64,000 nt of DNA from Jilunia laotingensis (GCF_014385165.1 NZ_JACRTF010000001.1:1-64000), one strand, 5' to 3'; positions 18,034 through 28,236 are shown, numbered from the stretch's first letter. Notes: generated from the letters alone by a model not told the origin. Translations and numbers: made by a program.

Positions 18034-18486
18034 ATGATAAACGTAGGAGATAAAGCTCCTGAGCTGTTAGGAGTCAACGAAAAAGGTGAAGAAATCCGCC
18101 TTAGTAATTATAGAGGCAAAAAAATTGTATTATATTTCTACCCTAAGGATAACACTTCGGGATGTACAGCTCAGGCATGTAATCTGCGCGATAATTATTC
18201 CGAATTACGGAATGCCGGTTATGAAGTGATCGGAGTAAGTATAGATGATGAGAAGTCGCACCAGAAGTTTATTGCAAAGAATAATTTACCCTTTACACTT
18301 ATTGCCGATACCGATAAAAAGTTGGTGGAACAGTTTGGCGTATGGGGAGAAAAGAAACTATACGGACGTGCTTACATGGGAACTTTCCGTACAACATTTC
18401 TTATCAATGAAGAGGGTGTTGTAGAACGGATTATAACTCCGAAAGAGGTAAAAACGAAAGAACATGCCGCACAGATCATGCAGTAA
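18034..18486 (+). CDS. bcp: Thioredoxin-dependent peroxiredoxin (Bcp/PrxQ)
   Basis: A 150-residue peroxiredoxin that reduces peroxides with thioredoxin. The peroxidatic cysteine is in YPKDNTSGCTAQACNLRDNY (first Cys), with the resolving Cys five residues later as in PrxQ enzymes, and the thioredoxin fold continues through EVIGVSIDDEKSHQKF and TTFLINEEGVVERII. The gene starts 5 bp after the dehydrogenase stop. Confidence 0.95.
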   Translation: MINVGDKAPELLGVNEKGEEIRLSNYRGKKIVLYFYPKDNTSGCTAQACNLRDNYSELRNAGYEVIGVSIDDEKSHQKFIAKNNLPFTLIADTDKKLVEQFGVWGEKKLYGRAYMGTFRTTFLINEEGVVERIITPKEVKTKEHAAQIMQ

Positions 18487-18524
18487 AATAAGGAATAGTA
18501 AATCGCTAAAAGATTAATAAAAAA

Positions 18525-19565
18525 ATGGCTAAGAAAGACGAACTTAATTTTGAAACAGATAATAAAATGGCATCAAGCGAAAAATTAAAAGCCTTACAGG
18601 CTGCCATGGACAAGATAGAAAAGAGCTTCGGTAAAGGTTCTATCATGAAAATGGGTGAAGAAGTAGTTGAACAAGTAGAGGTGATTCCAACCGGATCTAT
18701 CGCCCTGAATGTAGCTCTCGGTGTAGGTGGATATCCTCGCGGAAGAATCATCGAAATATACGGTCCGGAATCCTCTGGTAAAACTACCCTCGCTATACAC
18801 GCCATTGCTGAGGCGCAAAAAGCAGGTGGTATTGCGGCTTTTATCGATGCGGAACATGCTTTCGACCGTTTCTATGCTGCCAAACTCGGAGTAGATGTGG
18901 ACAACCTTTTCATCTCTCAACCGGACAATGGTGAACAAGCATTGGAAATTGCAGAACAGTTGATCCGTTCTTCCGCCATCGATATTATAGTGGTAGACTC
19001 GGTAGCGGCTCTGACACCTAAAGCTGAAATTGAAGGTGATATGGGAGATAATAAAGTTGGGCTTCAAGCACGTCTGATGTCTCAGGCATTGCGTAAGTTA
19101 ACATCCGCTGTAAGCAAAACACGCACAACTTGCATATTCATCAACCAATTGCGCGAAAAAATCGGTGTAATGTTCGGTAACCCTGAAACGACAACCGGTG
19201 GTAATGCCTTAAAATTTTATGCATCTGTACGACTGGACATACGCGGCTCGCAACAGCTGAAGGATGGAGAAGAAGTAATCGGTAAGCAAACGAAAGTGAA
19301 AGTTGTGAAGAATAAGGTAGCTCCTCCTTTCCGTAAAGCAGAATTCGACATCATGTTCGGTGAAGGAATTTCCCGTTCAGGAGAGATCATCGATCTTGGA
19401 GCAGATTTGGGCATCATTAAGAAAAGCGGCTCATGGTATAGCTATAACGATACCAAATTGGGACAAGGACGGGATGCTTCCAAACAATGTATTGCCGATA
19501 ATCCTGAATTGGCAGAAGAATTGGAAGCTTTAATATTTGAGAAGCTAAAAGAACCGAAAAAATAA
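18525..19565 (+). CDS. recA: Recombinase RecA
   Basis: A 346-residue RecA, the usual length, catalysing homologous pairing and LexA-type coprotease activation. Walker A is GPESSGKTT, Walker [12 protein letters not shown], loop L2 and MAW-like region [20 protein letters not shown]. The N-terminus carries a 10-15 residue extension before the core; an internal ATG sits at residue 15. A long inverted repeat that may terminate transcription begins 10 bp after the stop. Confidence 0.99.
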   Translation: MAKKDELNFETDNKMASSEKLKALQAAMDKIEKSFGKGSIMKMGEEVVEQVEVIPTGSIALNVALGVGGYPRGRIIEIYGPESSGKTTLAIHAIAEAQKAGGIAAFIDAEHAFDRFYAAKLGVDVDNLFISQPDNGEQALEIAEQLIRSSAIDIIVVDSVAALTPKAEIEGDMGDNKVGLQARLMSQALRKLTSAVSKTRTTCIFINQLREKIGVMFGNPETTTGGNALKFYASVRLDIRGSQQLKDGEEVIGKQTKVKVVKNKVAPPFRKAEFDIMFGEGISRSGEIIDLGADLGIIKKSGSWYSYNDTKLGQGRDASKQCIADNPELAEELEALIFEKLKEPKK

Positions 19566-19574
19566 ATGGCAACT

Positions 19575-19654
19575 AGTGATTAGTGAATAATGACGAGTGA
19601 TTAATGAATAAGAATATTTTAATTCACATTACTCCAAATTAATCACTAATCACT
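19575..19654. terminator. Long inverted repeat after recA
   Basis: AGTGATTAGTGA (19575-19586) is perfectly complementary to TCACTAATCACT (19643-19654), and the inner bases (GTGATTAATGAAT against ATTCACATTA) pair partly, so an 80-nt stem-loop can form, followed by TTTTTC on the plus strand. It probably terminates the bcp-recA message. The remainder of the spacer to 19854 shows nothing else clear. Confidence 0.55.
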
Positions 19655-19854
19655 TTTTCAAATCACCCAATACTTCCCTTTTTGCCAAAATCATCTGATC
19701 CTATTTATCTTAATATCAAACATTTTCCCACTTCCCTATCCAAGCACTCAAACTAGGAGCAATATCTTTTTCTCATTTATTTTCATCTTACACTGTAACA
19801 ATAATCATCCGATCACGTCTAACAGGTATAAACATTGAGACAAAATAACAATTC

Positions 19855-20370
19855 ATGGACGCTGAGAGTTTTAAAAAAGAATTTCTACCTTTTCATCGCA
19901 AACTTTACCATATAGCTTTCCGGCTATTGGAAAACGAAGCAGATGCTGAAGACTTGGTACAGGAAGCTTATTTAAAACTATGGGATAAGCGAGATGGATT
20001 AGCAATTATCAGCAATCCGGAAGCATTCAGCGTAACGCTTATTAAAAATATGTGCTTTGACATGTTACGTTCAGGGAAGTATGTTGCCAATAAGCAGACA
20101 ATCGAATTGAAAGATTTTCAAAGATCCTGTCCATCGGACGATCTGGAAATAAAAGACGATGCCCGGCAAGTGAAAGCAATCATTGCACAACTGCCCGAAC
20201 AACAACAAAAAGTAATCATTTTACGAGATGTCAAAGAATGCTCTTTCGAAGAAATAGAACATATTACCGGATTGAATGCCATTAATATACGTGTACTATT
20301 ATCAAGAGCCAGAAAAAAAATACGTGAACAATTTAATAAACTGAACAACTATGAGAGTCGAGGAAATTGA
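19855..20370 (+). CDS. ECF-type RNA polymerase sigma factor
   Basis: A 171-residue sigma-70 family factor with only regions 2 and 4. Region 2 shows LLENEADAEDLVQEAYLKLW and the -10-recognition helix around NPEAFSVTLIKNMCFDMLR; region 4 shows LPEQQQKVIILRDVKECSFE and INIRVLLSRARKKIRE. Its 3' end overlaps the next gene by 20 bp, coupling it to a membrane protein likely to be its antagonist. Target genes are unknown. Confidence 0.94.
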   Translation: MDAESFKKEFLPFHRKLYHIAFRLLENEADAEDLVQEAYLKLWDKRDGLAIISNPEAFSVTLIKNMCFDMLRSGKYVANKQTIELKDFQRSCPSDDLEIKDDARQVKAIIAQLPEQQQKVIILRDVKECSFEEIEHITGLNAINIRVLLSRARKKIREQFNKLNNYESRGN

Positions 20371-20866
20371 AAGGCTACTTGCTGTTTTCTATGAAGGGAA
20401 CACTACCGAGAGCCAGGAAAAGATGTTGAAAGAATACTTCAGTGCTGAAGATGTTCCCGAACATCTGAAAGAAGATAAAAGATTGTTTTGTGGATTTCAT
20501 GGACCGACACCAGCCGAGGTACCTACAGGATTGGAAGAAAAGCTGATAAAGATGATTGACCGTAAAGAGGAAGAGGAACTACGGTTCTTTCAAAAAAATA
20601 AAACTCGCAAAAATTGGCGTTGGATCGGTGGAATAGCTGCCAGTGTACTGCTTCTGCTCAGCACAGGATACAGTATAATTTATCTCCAAAATAATGGCCG
20701 CCAACAGCTACAAAATACGTTCAATGATCCTCAAGCGGCTTATGAAATATTACATGCCACTTTATTAGAAGTAGCTACCGGGCTTAATACAGGAATTGAA
20801 GAAGTAGTGGAAGCTCAGCAAGAAGTAAAAAGAACAAATAAAGAGATAAGAAAAGATATATTATAA
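20351..20866 (+). CDS. Single-pass membrane protein, probable anti-sigma factor
   Basis: A 171-residue protein with a cytoplasmic N-terminal region of about 90 residues, one membrane segment near 97-116 (IGGIAASVLLLLSTGYSIIY) and a periplasmic tail that is helical and rich in Glu/Val. Position right after, and overlapping, an ECF sigma gene is the classic arrangement of an anti-sigma factor, but there is no clear zinc anti-sigma motif and the sequence match to that family is weak. Call rests mainly on context and topology. Confidence 0.65.
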   Translation: MRVEEIERLLAVFYEGNTTESQEKMLKEYFSAEDVPEHLKEDKRLFCGFHGPTPAEVPTGLEEKLIKMIDRKEEEELRFFQKNKTRKNWRWIGGIAASVLLLLSTGYSIIYLQNNGRQQLQNTFNDPQAAYEILHATLLEVATGLNTGIEEVVEAQQEVKRTNKEIRKDIL

Positions 20867-20882
20867 TTAAAAATATAAGATT

Positions 20883-21524
20883 ATGAATAGAAACAGAACT
20901 TTTTTAATGTGCTTACTATTATTATTACCTTTGTTTTGCCAAGCTCAAAGCTTGTTCAGTAAGTATAGCGATATGAGTGATGTATCTTCAGTCTACATTA
21001 CAAAAACAATGATAGAAATGAATCCAGATCTATACACCAAAGATGTCACTATCGGCAAAATCGCAAAAAATCTGGAACTGGTACAAATACTTTCCACCAT
21101 GAATGACCGGATAAAGAAAGAAATGCGCCGGGATATTGAAAGCGTTGTCAATAACCAAAAATACGAATTATTAATGAAACAGAAAGGGATTGTTTCTCGT
21201 ATGGCATTCTATGTGCAAAGGAAAGGAGAGAATGTAAGCGATCTCATTATGGTTACTGACGGACCTGCTACGCTGAAATACATCCGTCTCGTAGGAGACA
21301 TGACTTTGAAAGATATCCAAAGTATAGTGAAATCACAGAAAACCAGTGAAAACCTCAACCCGATAGATCAAATAAAACGTGCAATCAGCGATATAAACAT
21401 TGATTATCCCAATGAATATATGGAAGACTTCAAAGAATTAAACGATCTAAAAAAAGAACTTGATGCCTTGAAAAAGGAGTTGAAGAATTCAGATTGGTCA
21501 TATGTCACTGAAATAAATAAGTAA
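20883..21524 (+). CDS. DUF4252 exported protein
   Basis: A 213-residue protein with an N-terminal signal peptide (RTFLMCLLLLLPLFCQAQS) and the DUF4252 domain in the mature part (SDVSSVYITKTMIEM, then DLIMVTDGPATLKYIRLVGD). It ends in a lysine/glutamate-rich coiled coil (DLKKELDALKKELK). The family commonly sits downstream of ECF sigma and anti-sigma genes in Bacteroidetes. Molecular function unknown. Same operon as the two genes before it. Confidence 0.85.
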   Translation: MNRNRTFLMCLLLLLPLFCQAQSLFSKYSDMSDVSSVYITKTMIEMNPDLYTKDVTIGKIAKNLELVQILSTMNDRIKKEMRRDIESVVNNQKYELLMKQKGIVSRMAFYVQRKGENVSDLIMVTDGPATLKYIRLVGDMTLKDIQSIVKSQKTSENLNPIDQIKRAISDINIDYPNEYMEDFKELNDLKKELDALKKELKNSDWSYVTEINK

Positions 21525-21623
21525 CTTATGTCCCATATAATACATTTATGGCAGATATACCATTTTTCTATATATCTGCCATAAACTTAAAGATCAGAAG
21601 AATATTTATTGAATATCATTACT

Positions 21624-22625
21624 TTAAAAACAGTAAATATAAGCTAGAGTACTGCAACTGATCACTATCCACAGAAGTACTCCTTGAATTAATGGCTTAA
21701 TGCCCACCGCCTTCACCACATCAATTGAAAGGGAAGCCCCGATAAAAAACATTGTAATGGTTAAGGTTTTACGCGCCAACCCATTAATGGCATTGCCGAT
21801 CTGAACACCCAAATCTGTTGTCCCCAATAAATAAGTATTCACAACCAATGCCAAAATAAAGAAAAAGATAAACCATGGAATACTGATTTTCTGTCCTTTA
21901 CTCTTAAATATAAAAGAAGTAGCAAACGCAATCGGAATAATCCAAAGCGCACGGGTTAACTTGATAGTGGTAGCCACTTTCAAGGCTTCTTCTCCATAAG
22001 CAGCACCAGCACCTACAACCGAACTCGTATCATGGATGGCAATGGCCGCCCACGTCCCGAAATCGTGTTGACTCATTCCCAAAGCATGCCCTATAACCGG
22101 GAAAATAAACAGAGCAATCGCATTTAGAATAAAGATAGTTGCCAGTGCCACAGACATTTCACTATCATTAGCTTTCACAACCGGCCCAACAGCGGCAATC
22201 GCGCTGCCACCGCAAATTGCAGTACCGGAACTGATTAGATAGGAAGTATTCTTGTCTACCTTTAGCATTTTCCGCCCAATGAACCAACCAATCAACAAAG
22301 TACCGACTACTGAAATAATAGTAAATTCCATTCCCTCTTTACCGGACGCCAATGCTGAATGAAGATTCATCCCGAACCCTAAACCTACTACCGAGTATTG
22401 CAATAAATATTTAGAAGTTTTCTTATTGAATTTAGGATGTGCCTGCCCACAAACAAGTGCGAAAGCCAATCCCAAGAATAATGCCAGTGGAGGAGTTACC
22501 CATGCGGAAAGAGCATGCATGCCAGGAATATAGTCCAATAAAAGAAATAAAGTCAGAATCGATACGAGCGACACATAAATTGTCTTGTTGTTCATCTTCA
22601 ATGTTTTTGTAATAGCTGAAACCAT
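21624..22625 (-). CDS. yeiH: YeiH/PSE-family putative sulfate exporter
   Basis: A 333-residue integral membrane protein of the UPF0324 (YeiH) family, about ten hydrophobic segments. Family landmarks are LGLAFALVCGQ, LLQYSVVGLGFGMNLHSA, SYLISSGTAICGGSAIAAVG and WAAIAIHDTSSVVGAGAAYG. Members are annotated as putative sulfate exporters; the substrate is uncertain. The start at 22,625 could instead be the Met at residue 11. The upstream gene on the same strand is a YeiE-like LysR regulator, the same pairing as in enterobacteria. A good promoter precedes it. Confidence 0.92.
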   Translation of the reverse strand: MVSAITKTLKMNNKTIYVSLVSILTLFLLLDYIPGMHALSAWVTPPLALFLGLAFALVCGQAHPKFNKKTSKYLLQYSVVGLGFGMNLHSALASGKEGMEFTIISVVGTLLIGWFIGRKMLKVDKNTSYLISSGTAICGGSAIAAVGPVVKANDSEMSVALATIFILNAIALFIFPVIGHALGMSQHDFGTWAAIAIHDTSSVVGAGAAYGEEALKVATTIKLTRALWIIPIAFATSFIFKSKGQKISIPWFIFFFILALVVNTYLLGTTDLGVQIGNAINGLARKTLTITMFFIGASLSIDVVKAVGIKPLIQGVLLWIVISCSTLAYIYCF

Positions 22626-22656
22626 ATCTTTAATATTTAATTATTTTTTTCGATTG

Positions 22657-22688
22657 CAAAGGTAGGTTTACTTTACGGTATGCGCCAA
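22657..22688 (-). promoter_or_regulatory. Promoter of yeiH
   Basis: Minus strand TTGG (22688-22685), 20-nt spacer, TACCTTTG (22664-22657). This fits the Bacteroides -33/-7 pattern and lies about 30 bp before the start codon, so yeiH can be read independently of the LysR gene. Confidence 0.6.
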
Positions 22689-22757
22689 TCGTTTCTTATT
22701 ATATGCAATAACCTTTAGTTATAAACTATTCCAAATATGACATTACAACTTCTCCAC

Positions 22758-23654
22758 TTACAACTTCTTGCTATGATGCATCGCAAACTGCATGAATACC
22801 TGCGACAATCCTCCCTCCTGCCCCTGTTGATGAACAAAGCAAAACTCACGCATCATTTGCATGCCTTTGATTTCAATGACACGAAATGTACCGGATGCCA
22901 GTTCTTTGCTGATAGAGCGAATTGAAACGATGCCCATGCAATCCGTATTCTCCAGAAAAAGTTTGATGCTTTCCGTACTCCCAAGATACATCATTACATT
23001 CAGCGAAGAAAGTTTGATGTTATGCTGTTGTAACGCTCGCTCTATAACGTCCAGTGTACCCGAACCACGTTCACGTAACACAAGGGGAATTCCTGCCAAA
23101 TCTTTCGGTTCAATTTCCTCCGGCAAAGATAGTTTATTGCGAGTATGTACCACAGCAACTAATTCATCTTCAAGAAAAGTGGTATATTTCAGATTTGGCA
23201 AACGATAGATTCCCTCCACCAGCCCCAAATCCACACGGTGTTCTTGCAAAGCAACCTCCACCCCGCGGGAATTTCCATTCAATAAGGAAAGAGTAACCTG
23301 AGGAAATTTACGTATAAAACTACCCAACAAAGGCGGAAGTACATATTGAGAAATCGTAGTGCTGGCACCGAGTTTCAGCTCCCCAATATAATCGTCATGC
23401 AATAAATGCATGTCATACTCCAAACGTTTATAAGCATCAAGAATCCGCTCGCTATGCTCCAACAGCAATTTTCCGGCTTCTGTAAGAGAGATTTTATTGC
23501 CTTGGCGATCAAACAAACGAGCTTTATAACAAGTTTCCAGCTCCTGAATATGTTTCGTGATAGCCGGCTGACTGATAAAAAGCTCTTGCGAAGCCTTAGT
23601 GAAACTTAGGTTATTCGCTACACTCCGAAATACTTTCAAACGAAAATCAGACAT
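22758..23654 (-). CDS. LysR-family regulator (YeiE-like)
   Basis: A 298-residue LysR-type transcription factor. The winged HTH occupies residues 1-60 (FRSVANNLSFTKASQELFIS, QPAITKHIQELETCYKARLF), followed by the linker helix and an effector-binding domain of the CysB/YeiE kind with ELKLGASTTISQYVLPPLL and LVLRERGSGTLDVIERAL. Adjacent to yeiH, which it probably activates; the ligand may be a sulfur or selenium oxyanion but that is inferred from the enterobacterial pair. Confidence 0.9.
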   Translation of the reverse strand: MSDFRLKVFRSVANNLSFTKASQELFISQPAITKHIQELETCYKARLFDRQGNKISLTEAGKLLLEHSERILDAYKRLEYDMHLLHDDYIGELKLGASTTISQYVLPPLLGSFIRKFPQVTLSLLNGNSRGVEVALQEHRVDLGLVEGIYRLPNLKYTTFLEDELVAVVHTRNKLSLPEEIEPKDLAGIPLVLRERGSGTLDVIERALQQHNIKLSSLNVMMYLGSTESIKLFLENTDCMGIVSIRSISKELASGTFRVIEIKGMQMMREFCFVHQQGQEGGLSQVFMQFAMHHSKKL

Positions 23655-23700
23655 AGGGATTAGCGGTTAACAGATTAGTAATTTATACCAAAGTTTTCAA

Positions 23701-24279
23701 TTATAACTCGTCCCCTCTGATACCAAGAGCTTGCATCAATGGAAAAGCCAGTATTTCCCACCGATATTCAACAGTTCCTTCCGGTTCACTCATGCAAAAC
23801 TGGACAATTTCCTTCTCTTTGACAGCATTCAATGTTTTAACAACTTTATCACCATACTCTTCATTAAAAGAAATAACTACCAATTTTTTCACATCGGGAG
23901 AATCTATAACTATGTCAAGCATGTCAAGGAAAAGCTCGCCCCGAGACACCATATCTTCACAGGGCACTCCCGCAAAAGAGAACTCACCAAACTGGTTAGA
24001 GAATGCCACTCCATCCAATTCTTTTTTGAAATCGGCAGGCTTACAATCGATCAATCTTGAAGAATTCTGATCATACACAAACAATAGTTGAACTTTGTTG
24101 TCTCCTTCCATAATACCGGCATCCAATGCCAAATAGGTCGTTAACGAAGATAAATCAATCTGTTGTAGCGGACGATTGAGTTGGTTCTCAAAATATTTCT
24201 TTAAATCAACTATTACAAAATTAAGGAATGCCGCATCAATCAACATTACCGTTTCAGGAAGTTTTATCTTTTCATTCAT
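23701..24279 (-). CDS. Conserved hypothetical protein (192 residues)
   Basis: A soluble, acidic alpha/beta protein with no signal peptide or membrane segment. It begins with PETVMLIDAAFLNFVIVDLK and contains repeated hydrophobic strands (VQLLFVYDQN, KLVVISFNEEYGDKVV), a layout recalling Rossmann-like/NYN folds, but I cannot see the acidic metal cluster of NYN nucleases. Probably a Bacteroidales-specific DUF (DUF6621-like). It lies 46 bp upstream of the LysR gene on the same strand and may be cotranscribed. Function unknown. Confidence 0.65.
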   Translation of the reverse strand: MNEKIKLPETVMLIDAAFLNFVIVDLKKYFENQLNRPLQQIDLSSLTTYLALDAGIMEGDNKVQLLFVYDQNSSRLIDCKPADFKKELDGVAFSNQFGEFSFAGVPCEDMVSRGELFLDMLDIVIDSPDVKKLVVISFNEEYGDKVVKTLNAVKEKEIVQFCMSEPEGTVEYRWEILAFPLMQALGIRGDEL

Positions 24280-24652
24280 AGTGGAGTTCTATTCTTATCT
24301 TTATTCAGTGGTTCAAAGATACAATAAAGCTTTTATCCGCACACCATTAATCTTTCAAAAGTTTAAATACTTGGACCATTTTCTACTTCGGCTTTCATAC
24401 AAAAAGTATAAAAACTCAATATACGACAACGCCTACATCAAACAGAAACTTTAAATCCAACCATGCAATTTTCCAACATACAAAGACTACCATGGTCGAT
24501 CAAATTAAACATTTCATTACCTTCATTAAAAATTCAGTAAACTCCTATGTTTTGCTGACAATATGTTCCTATTTCCCTATTTTCAATAACCAACTATCTT
24601 CATAAGATTGTCGAAATAGCATTCAAAGAAGTAGTTTTAGGTCATGAAAAGA
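24280..24652. other. Intergenic, no gene seen
   Basis: AT-rich spacer upstream of the 192-residue protein. The open frames that reach into it are antisense extensions without coding character. No promoter or hairpin stands out strongly. Confidence 0.4.
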
Positions 24653-24806
24653 GAAAAATATGGCTTCCAAACATATAAAATAACCTTATTCGACCGATGA
24701 AAGTACCATTACCATTAGATGAAATAGCTATTCCCAACGTATGAAATAACCATAATCAACAGATGAAGTAACCATATCCAGCAGATAGAGTAGCAATAAC
24801 CAGTAA
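24653..24806 (+). repeat. Degenerate 22-bp tandem repeat, seven copies
   Basis: Seven consecutive units of exactly 22 bp begin at 24653, 24675, 24697, 24719, 24741, 24763 and 24785, with no insertions. The rough consensus is ATGAARTAACCATAACCAAC plus two variable bases. The best pair (24741 and 24763) differ at about four positions. An eighth, poor unit may continue to 24828. The period is not a multiple of three, and no gene crosses it, so it is not a protein repeat. There are no unique spacers, so it is not a CRISPR array. Confidence 0.75.
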
Positions 24807-24828
24807 ATCAATGTAAAATTCAACGGTA

Positions 24829-25290
24829 AATACATCCTTTTCTTTTTCCTTTTTCTCTATTCCGCCCTATCTTGCGAAGCTTCAATAACCGACATTATGA
24901 GACAATATAGTCTATATGATCCACCATGTGAAAAGAACGAGCAAATATAGAAGTACATAAAGAAACCCATTCAACCTTTATTCCGACAAAGCGAATAAGT
25001 CAAATCGCTCCACAGTGCGTTTTTTTTGATCATGCCTATCATCGGTCGGAATTAAACTCTTTATAGTGTATCAGAAAAGCATTTTGTCAATTTGTAACAA
25101 TTGGGAATTTCAAGAATGGGTTTTCTCATACATTATCTATGTAAATACGCAAAGTATAAAGTAAAAGAAGACATTTTGTCAACAAATTATACAAAATTAC
25201 TGAAATAATGGCATTATTTGTGCATTGGCAAATCTTTTGCGCACTTTCAGTGTTATTAAGAAGTGAAAAAAAGAAAGGAGATTATACAAT
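24829..25290. other. Upstream region of clpB with a repeated 11-bp motif
   Basis: No coding potential. CATTTTGTCAA occurs twice in direct orientation (25080-25090 and 25172-25182), 92 bp apart, both followed by AT-rich sequence, in the 210 bp before the clpB start. A perfect -33/-7 promoter was not found; ATCTTTTG at 25232-25239 is the nearest -7-like element. The motifs may be regulatory for this heat-shock gene. Confidence 0.4.
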
Positions 25291-27879
25291 ATGAACTTTA
25301 ACAATTTTACAATTAAAGCCCAAGAAGCAGTACAAGATGCTGTGAACCTGGTACAAAGCCGGGGGCAACAAGCCATTGAACCTGTTCACTTATTGGCCGG
25401 AGTGATGAAAGCTGGGGAAAACGTGACTAACTTCATCTTCCAGAAGTTAGGTGTAAACGGTGCCCAAATAGCACAAGTCGTGGACAAGCAGATTGACTCA
25501 TTGCCCAAAGTGTCAGGCGGAGAACCTTATTTAAGCCGGGAGTCTAATGACGTACTTCAGAAAGCTACTCAGTATTCAAAAGAAATGGGTGATGAATTTG
25601 TTTCTCTCGAACCGATATTAATAGCCCTGCTTACAGTAAAAAGTACTGTTTCCTCTATCCTCAAGGATGCCGGAATGACAGAAAAAGAACTTCGTGCAGC
25701 CATCACTGAATTACGTAAAGGGGAGAAAGTAACTTCACAGTCAAGTGAAGACAACTATCAGGCACTTGAAAAGTATGCGATCAACCTGAATGAAGCAGCT
25801 CGCAGCGGCAAACTCGACCCGGTGATAGGCCGCGACGAAGAGATACGACGTGTCCTTCAGATTTTGAGCCGCCGTACAAAGAACAATCCGATATTGATTG
25901 GCGAACCAGGTACGGGTAAGACTGCCATTGTTGAAGGGTTGGCTCATCGTATATTAAGAGGTGACGTTCCCGAAAATTTGCGTGACAAACAAGTTTACTC
26001 ATTAGATATGGGTGCTTTGGTGGCAGGTGCTAAATATAAAGGAGAATTTGAAGAGCGATTGAAATCCGTAGTCAACGAGGTCATGAAATCCGAAGGAAAC
26101 ATCATTCTTTTCATCGATGAGATTCACACGCTCGTAGGTGCCGGGAAAGGCGAAGGTGCCATGGACGCAGCCAATATTCTGAAACCTGCACTCGCTCGCG
26201 GTGAGCTTCGTGCCATTGGTGCGACTACCTTGGATGAATATCAGAAATACTTCGAAAAAGACAAGGCTTTGGAACGACGCTTTCAGATCGTGCAGGTGGA
26301 CGAACCTGATACGCTAAGTACCATTTCGATCTTGCGTGGGTTGAAAGAACGTTACGAGAATCATCATCACGTACGTATTAAAGACGATGCAATCATTGCT
26401 GCCGTGGAACTGAGTAGCCGTTATATTACCGATCGCTTCCTTCCGGACAAAGCTATCGATCTTATGGATGAGGCAGCAGCCAAGTTACGTATGGAAGTCG
26501 ACTCCGTACCCGAGAATTTGGATGAAATATCCCGCAAGATCAAGCAACTGGAAATTGAACGTGAAGCTATCAAGCGGGAAAAAGACCAACCCAAACTGGA
26601 TACGATAGGTAAAGAAATTGCTGAATTAAAAGAGCAAGAAAAGTCACATAAGGCTAAATGGCAGAACGAAAAGTCTCTGATGGACAAGATCCAAAAGAAC
26701 AAGGTAGAAATAGAAAACCTAAAATTCGAAGCCGAAAAAGCCGAACGGGAAGGTGATTATGGAAAAGTTGCTGAAATACGTTACGGTACACTCCAAGCTC
26801 TGAACAAAGAGATCGAAGATACTCAGGAAGAACTGAAAGTAATGCAAGGCGACTCGGCCATGATTAAGGAAGAAGTGGACGCTGAAGATATCGCTGATGT
26901 TGTAGCCCGCTGGACAGGAATTCCGGTAAGCAAAATGTTACAGAGTGAAAAGGACAAGCTGCTTCACTTGGAAGACGAGTTGCACCAGCGCGTCATCGGT
27001 CAAGATGAAGCCATCGCTGCTGTTGCCGATGCAGTCCGCCGTAGTCGTGCAGGACTTCAAGACCCGAAACGTCCGATCGGCTCATTCATATTCTTGGGAA
27101 CGACCGGTGTCGGTAAGACAGAATTGGCAAAGGCTCTCGCTGAATTCATGTTCGATGATGAATCAATGATGACCCGTATCGACATGAGTGAATATCAGGA
27201 AAAACATAGCGTCTCCCGTCTTGTCGGAGCGCCTCCGGGATATGTAGGTTATGATGAAGGCGGTCAGTTGACAGAAGCCATCCGGCGCAAACCATATTCC
27301 GTAGTATTGTTCGATGAAATAGAGAAAGCTCACCCGGATGTTTTCAATATCCTTTTGCAGGTGCTGGATGACGGACGACTGACAGATAACAAAGGTCGTG
27401 TGGTAAACTTTAAGAACACCATCATCATCATGACTTCCAATATGGGAAGCTCCTACATCCAAAGTCAGATGGAGAAATTGAACGGTGAAAACAAAGAGAA
27501 AGTAGTCGAAGAAACCAAAAAGGAAGTGATGAATATGTTAAAGAAAACCATTCGTCCGGAATTCCTAAACCGTATCGATGAAACCATCATGTTCCTGCCA
27601 CTGACGGAAAAGGAAATTAAAGAGATCGTGCTGTTACAGATCAAAGGTGTCGAAAAAATGCTTGCTGGCAATGGTGTTGAATTGAAACTGACAGATGCTG
27701 CCATAGACTTTATTGCACAGGCAGGATATGATCCGGAATTTGGAGCCCGTCCGGTGAAGAGAGCAATCCAGCGTTATTTGCTGAATGACTTGTCAAAGAA
27801 GCTACTTTCACAGGAGGTGGCACGTGACAAAGCGATCATTGTCGATGTAGCAGGTGACGGATTATCATTCCATAATTAA
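25291..27879 (+). CDS. clpB: ATP-dependent disaggregase ClpB
   Basis: An 862-residue Hsp100 disaggregase, full length. Clp N-domain repeats occupy about residues 1-145, the first AAA+ module has Walker A GEPGTGKT and Walker [10 protein letters not shown], a long coiled-coil middle domain runs about 400-525 (many EK-rich heptads), and the second AAA+ module has GTTGVGKT and [12 protein letters not shown] with sensor motifs in [14 protein letters not shown]. It works with DnaK to rescue aggregated proteins. The gene is monocistronic and ends at a hairpin. Confidence 0.98.
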   Translation: MNFNNFTIKAQEAVQDAVNLVQSRGQQAIEPVHLLAGVMKAGENVTNFIFQKLGVNGAQIAQVVDKQIDSLPKVSGGEPYLSRESNDVLQKATQYSKEMGDEFVSLEPILIALLTVKSTVSSILKDAGMTEKELRAAITELRKGEKVTSQSSEDNYQALEKYAINLNEAARSGKLDPVIGRDEEIRRVLQILSRRTKNNPILIGEPGTGKTAIVEGLAHRILRGDVPENLRDKQVYSLDMGALVAGAKYKGEFEERLKSVVNEVMKSEGNIILFIDEIHTLVGAGKGEGAMDAANILKPALARGELRAIGATTLDEYQKYFEKDKALERRFQIVQVDEPDTLSTISILRGLKERYENHHHVRIKDDAIIAAVELSSRYITDRFLPDKAIDLMDEAAAKLRMEVDSVPENLDEISRKIKQLEIEREAIKREKDQPKLDTIGKEIAELKEQEKSHKAKWQNEKSLMDKIQKNKVEIENLKFEAEKAEREGDYGKVAEIRYGTLQALNKEIEDTQEELKVMQGDSAMIKEEVDAEDIADVVARWTGIPVSKMLQSEKDKLLHLEDELHQRVIGQDEAIAAVADAVRRSRAGLQDPKRPIGSFIFLGTTGVGKTELAKALAEFMFDDESMMTRIDMSEYQEKHSVSRLVGAPPGYVGYDEGGQLTEAIRRKPYSVVLFDEIEKAHPDVFNILLQVLDDGRLTDNKGRVVNFKNTIIIMTSNMGSSYIQSQMEKLNGENKEKVVEETKKEVMNMLKKTIRPEFLNRIDETIMFLPLTEKEIKEIVLLQIKGVEKMLAGNGVELKLTDAAIDFIAQAGYDPEFGARPVKRAIQRYLLNDLSKKLLSQEVARDKAIIVDVAGDGLSFHN

Positions 27880-27902
27880 GATACAAAAGCAACGTCGTAG
27901 GA

Positions 27903-27934
27903 ATGCCGGTATATTGAGTTATATCGGCATTTTT
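27903..27934 (+). terminator. Terminator of clpB
   Basis: ATGCCG (27903-27908) pairs with CGGCAT (27925-27930), extended by ATAT/ATAT with a two-base bulge, followed by TTTTG. It lies 24 bp after the stop. Confidence 0.75.
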
Positions 27935-27947
27935 GCATTCTATGTAC

Positions 27948-28187
27948 TCAGAAAACGATTTTTTTAGCCAACATTCTATGCATGGGATGAAATATAACAA
28001 GAATGTAAATCCCATGTCCCGGAAGTTTTAAATCCAACGAAGGAGAAACACTACATTCCTTCATTTTTAGCTCTCCCTCTTCATCATACAAATATACCAT
28101 TGCATCCTTCAGCAGATTGCTTAAGTGCAATGTCCCCTGTTCAGCATCCAACTGAAAATCAAATGTTTTATTCGATTTCTTTTCCAT
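27948..28187 (-). CDS. Small hypothetical protein (DUF3244-like beta fold)
   Basis: A 79-residue protein starting MEKKSNKTFDFQLD. Alternating strands (GTLHLSNLLKDAMVYLYDEE, then PGHGIYILVIF) and a C-terminal basic end resemble the small DUF3244/secretion-tail beta domains of Bacteroides, but no signal peptide is present. The open frame runs on to 28,262, yet that part overlaps a hairpin and its U-tract, so the internal Met is preferred. It may be controlled by the structured leader upstream. Existence as a gene is moderately supported. Confidence 0.5.
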   Translation of the reverse strand: MEKKSNKTFDFQLDAEQGTLHLSNLLKDAMVYLYDEEGELKMKECSVSPSLDLKLPGHGIYILVIFHPMHRMLAKKIVF

Positions 28188-28236
28188 ACTCTGTGTGCAT
28201 CTTTCTTCCTGTCCCCCAAAGAAGAATCTAAATATG

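Noticed and set aside
20351..20866. Classical zinc anti-sigma factor
   Set aside because: No HxxxCxxC motif; only context and topology support an anti-sigma role.
23701..24279. NYN-type nuclease assignment
   Set aside because: Hydrophobic strand pattern is suggestive, but the acidic metal-binding cluster is not evident.
24653..24806. CRISPR array
   Set aside because: Units are contiguous 22-bp tandem copies with no unique spacers and no cas genes nearby.
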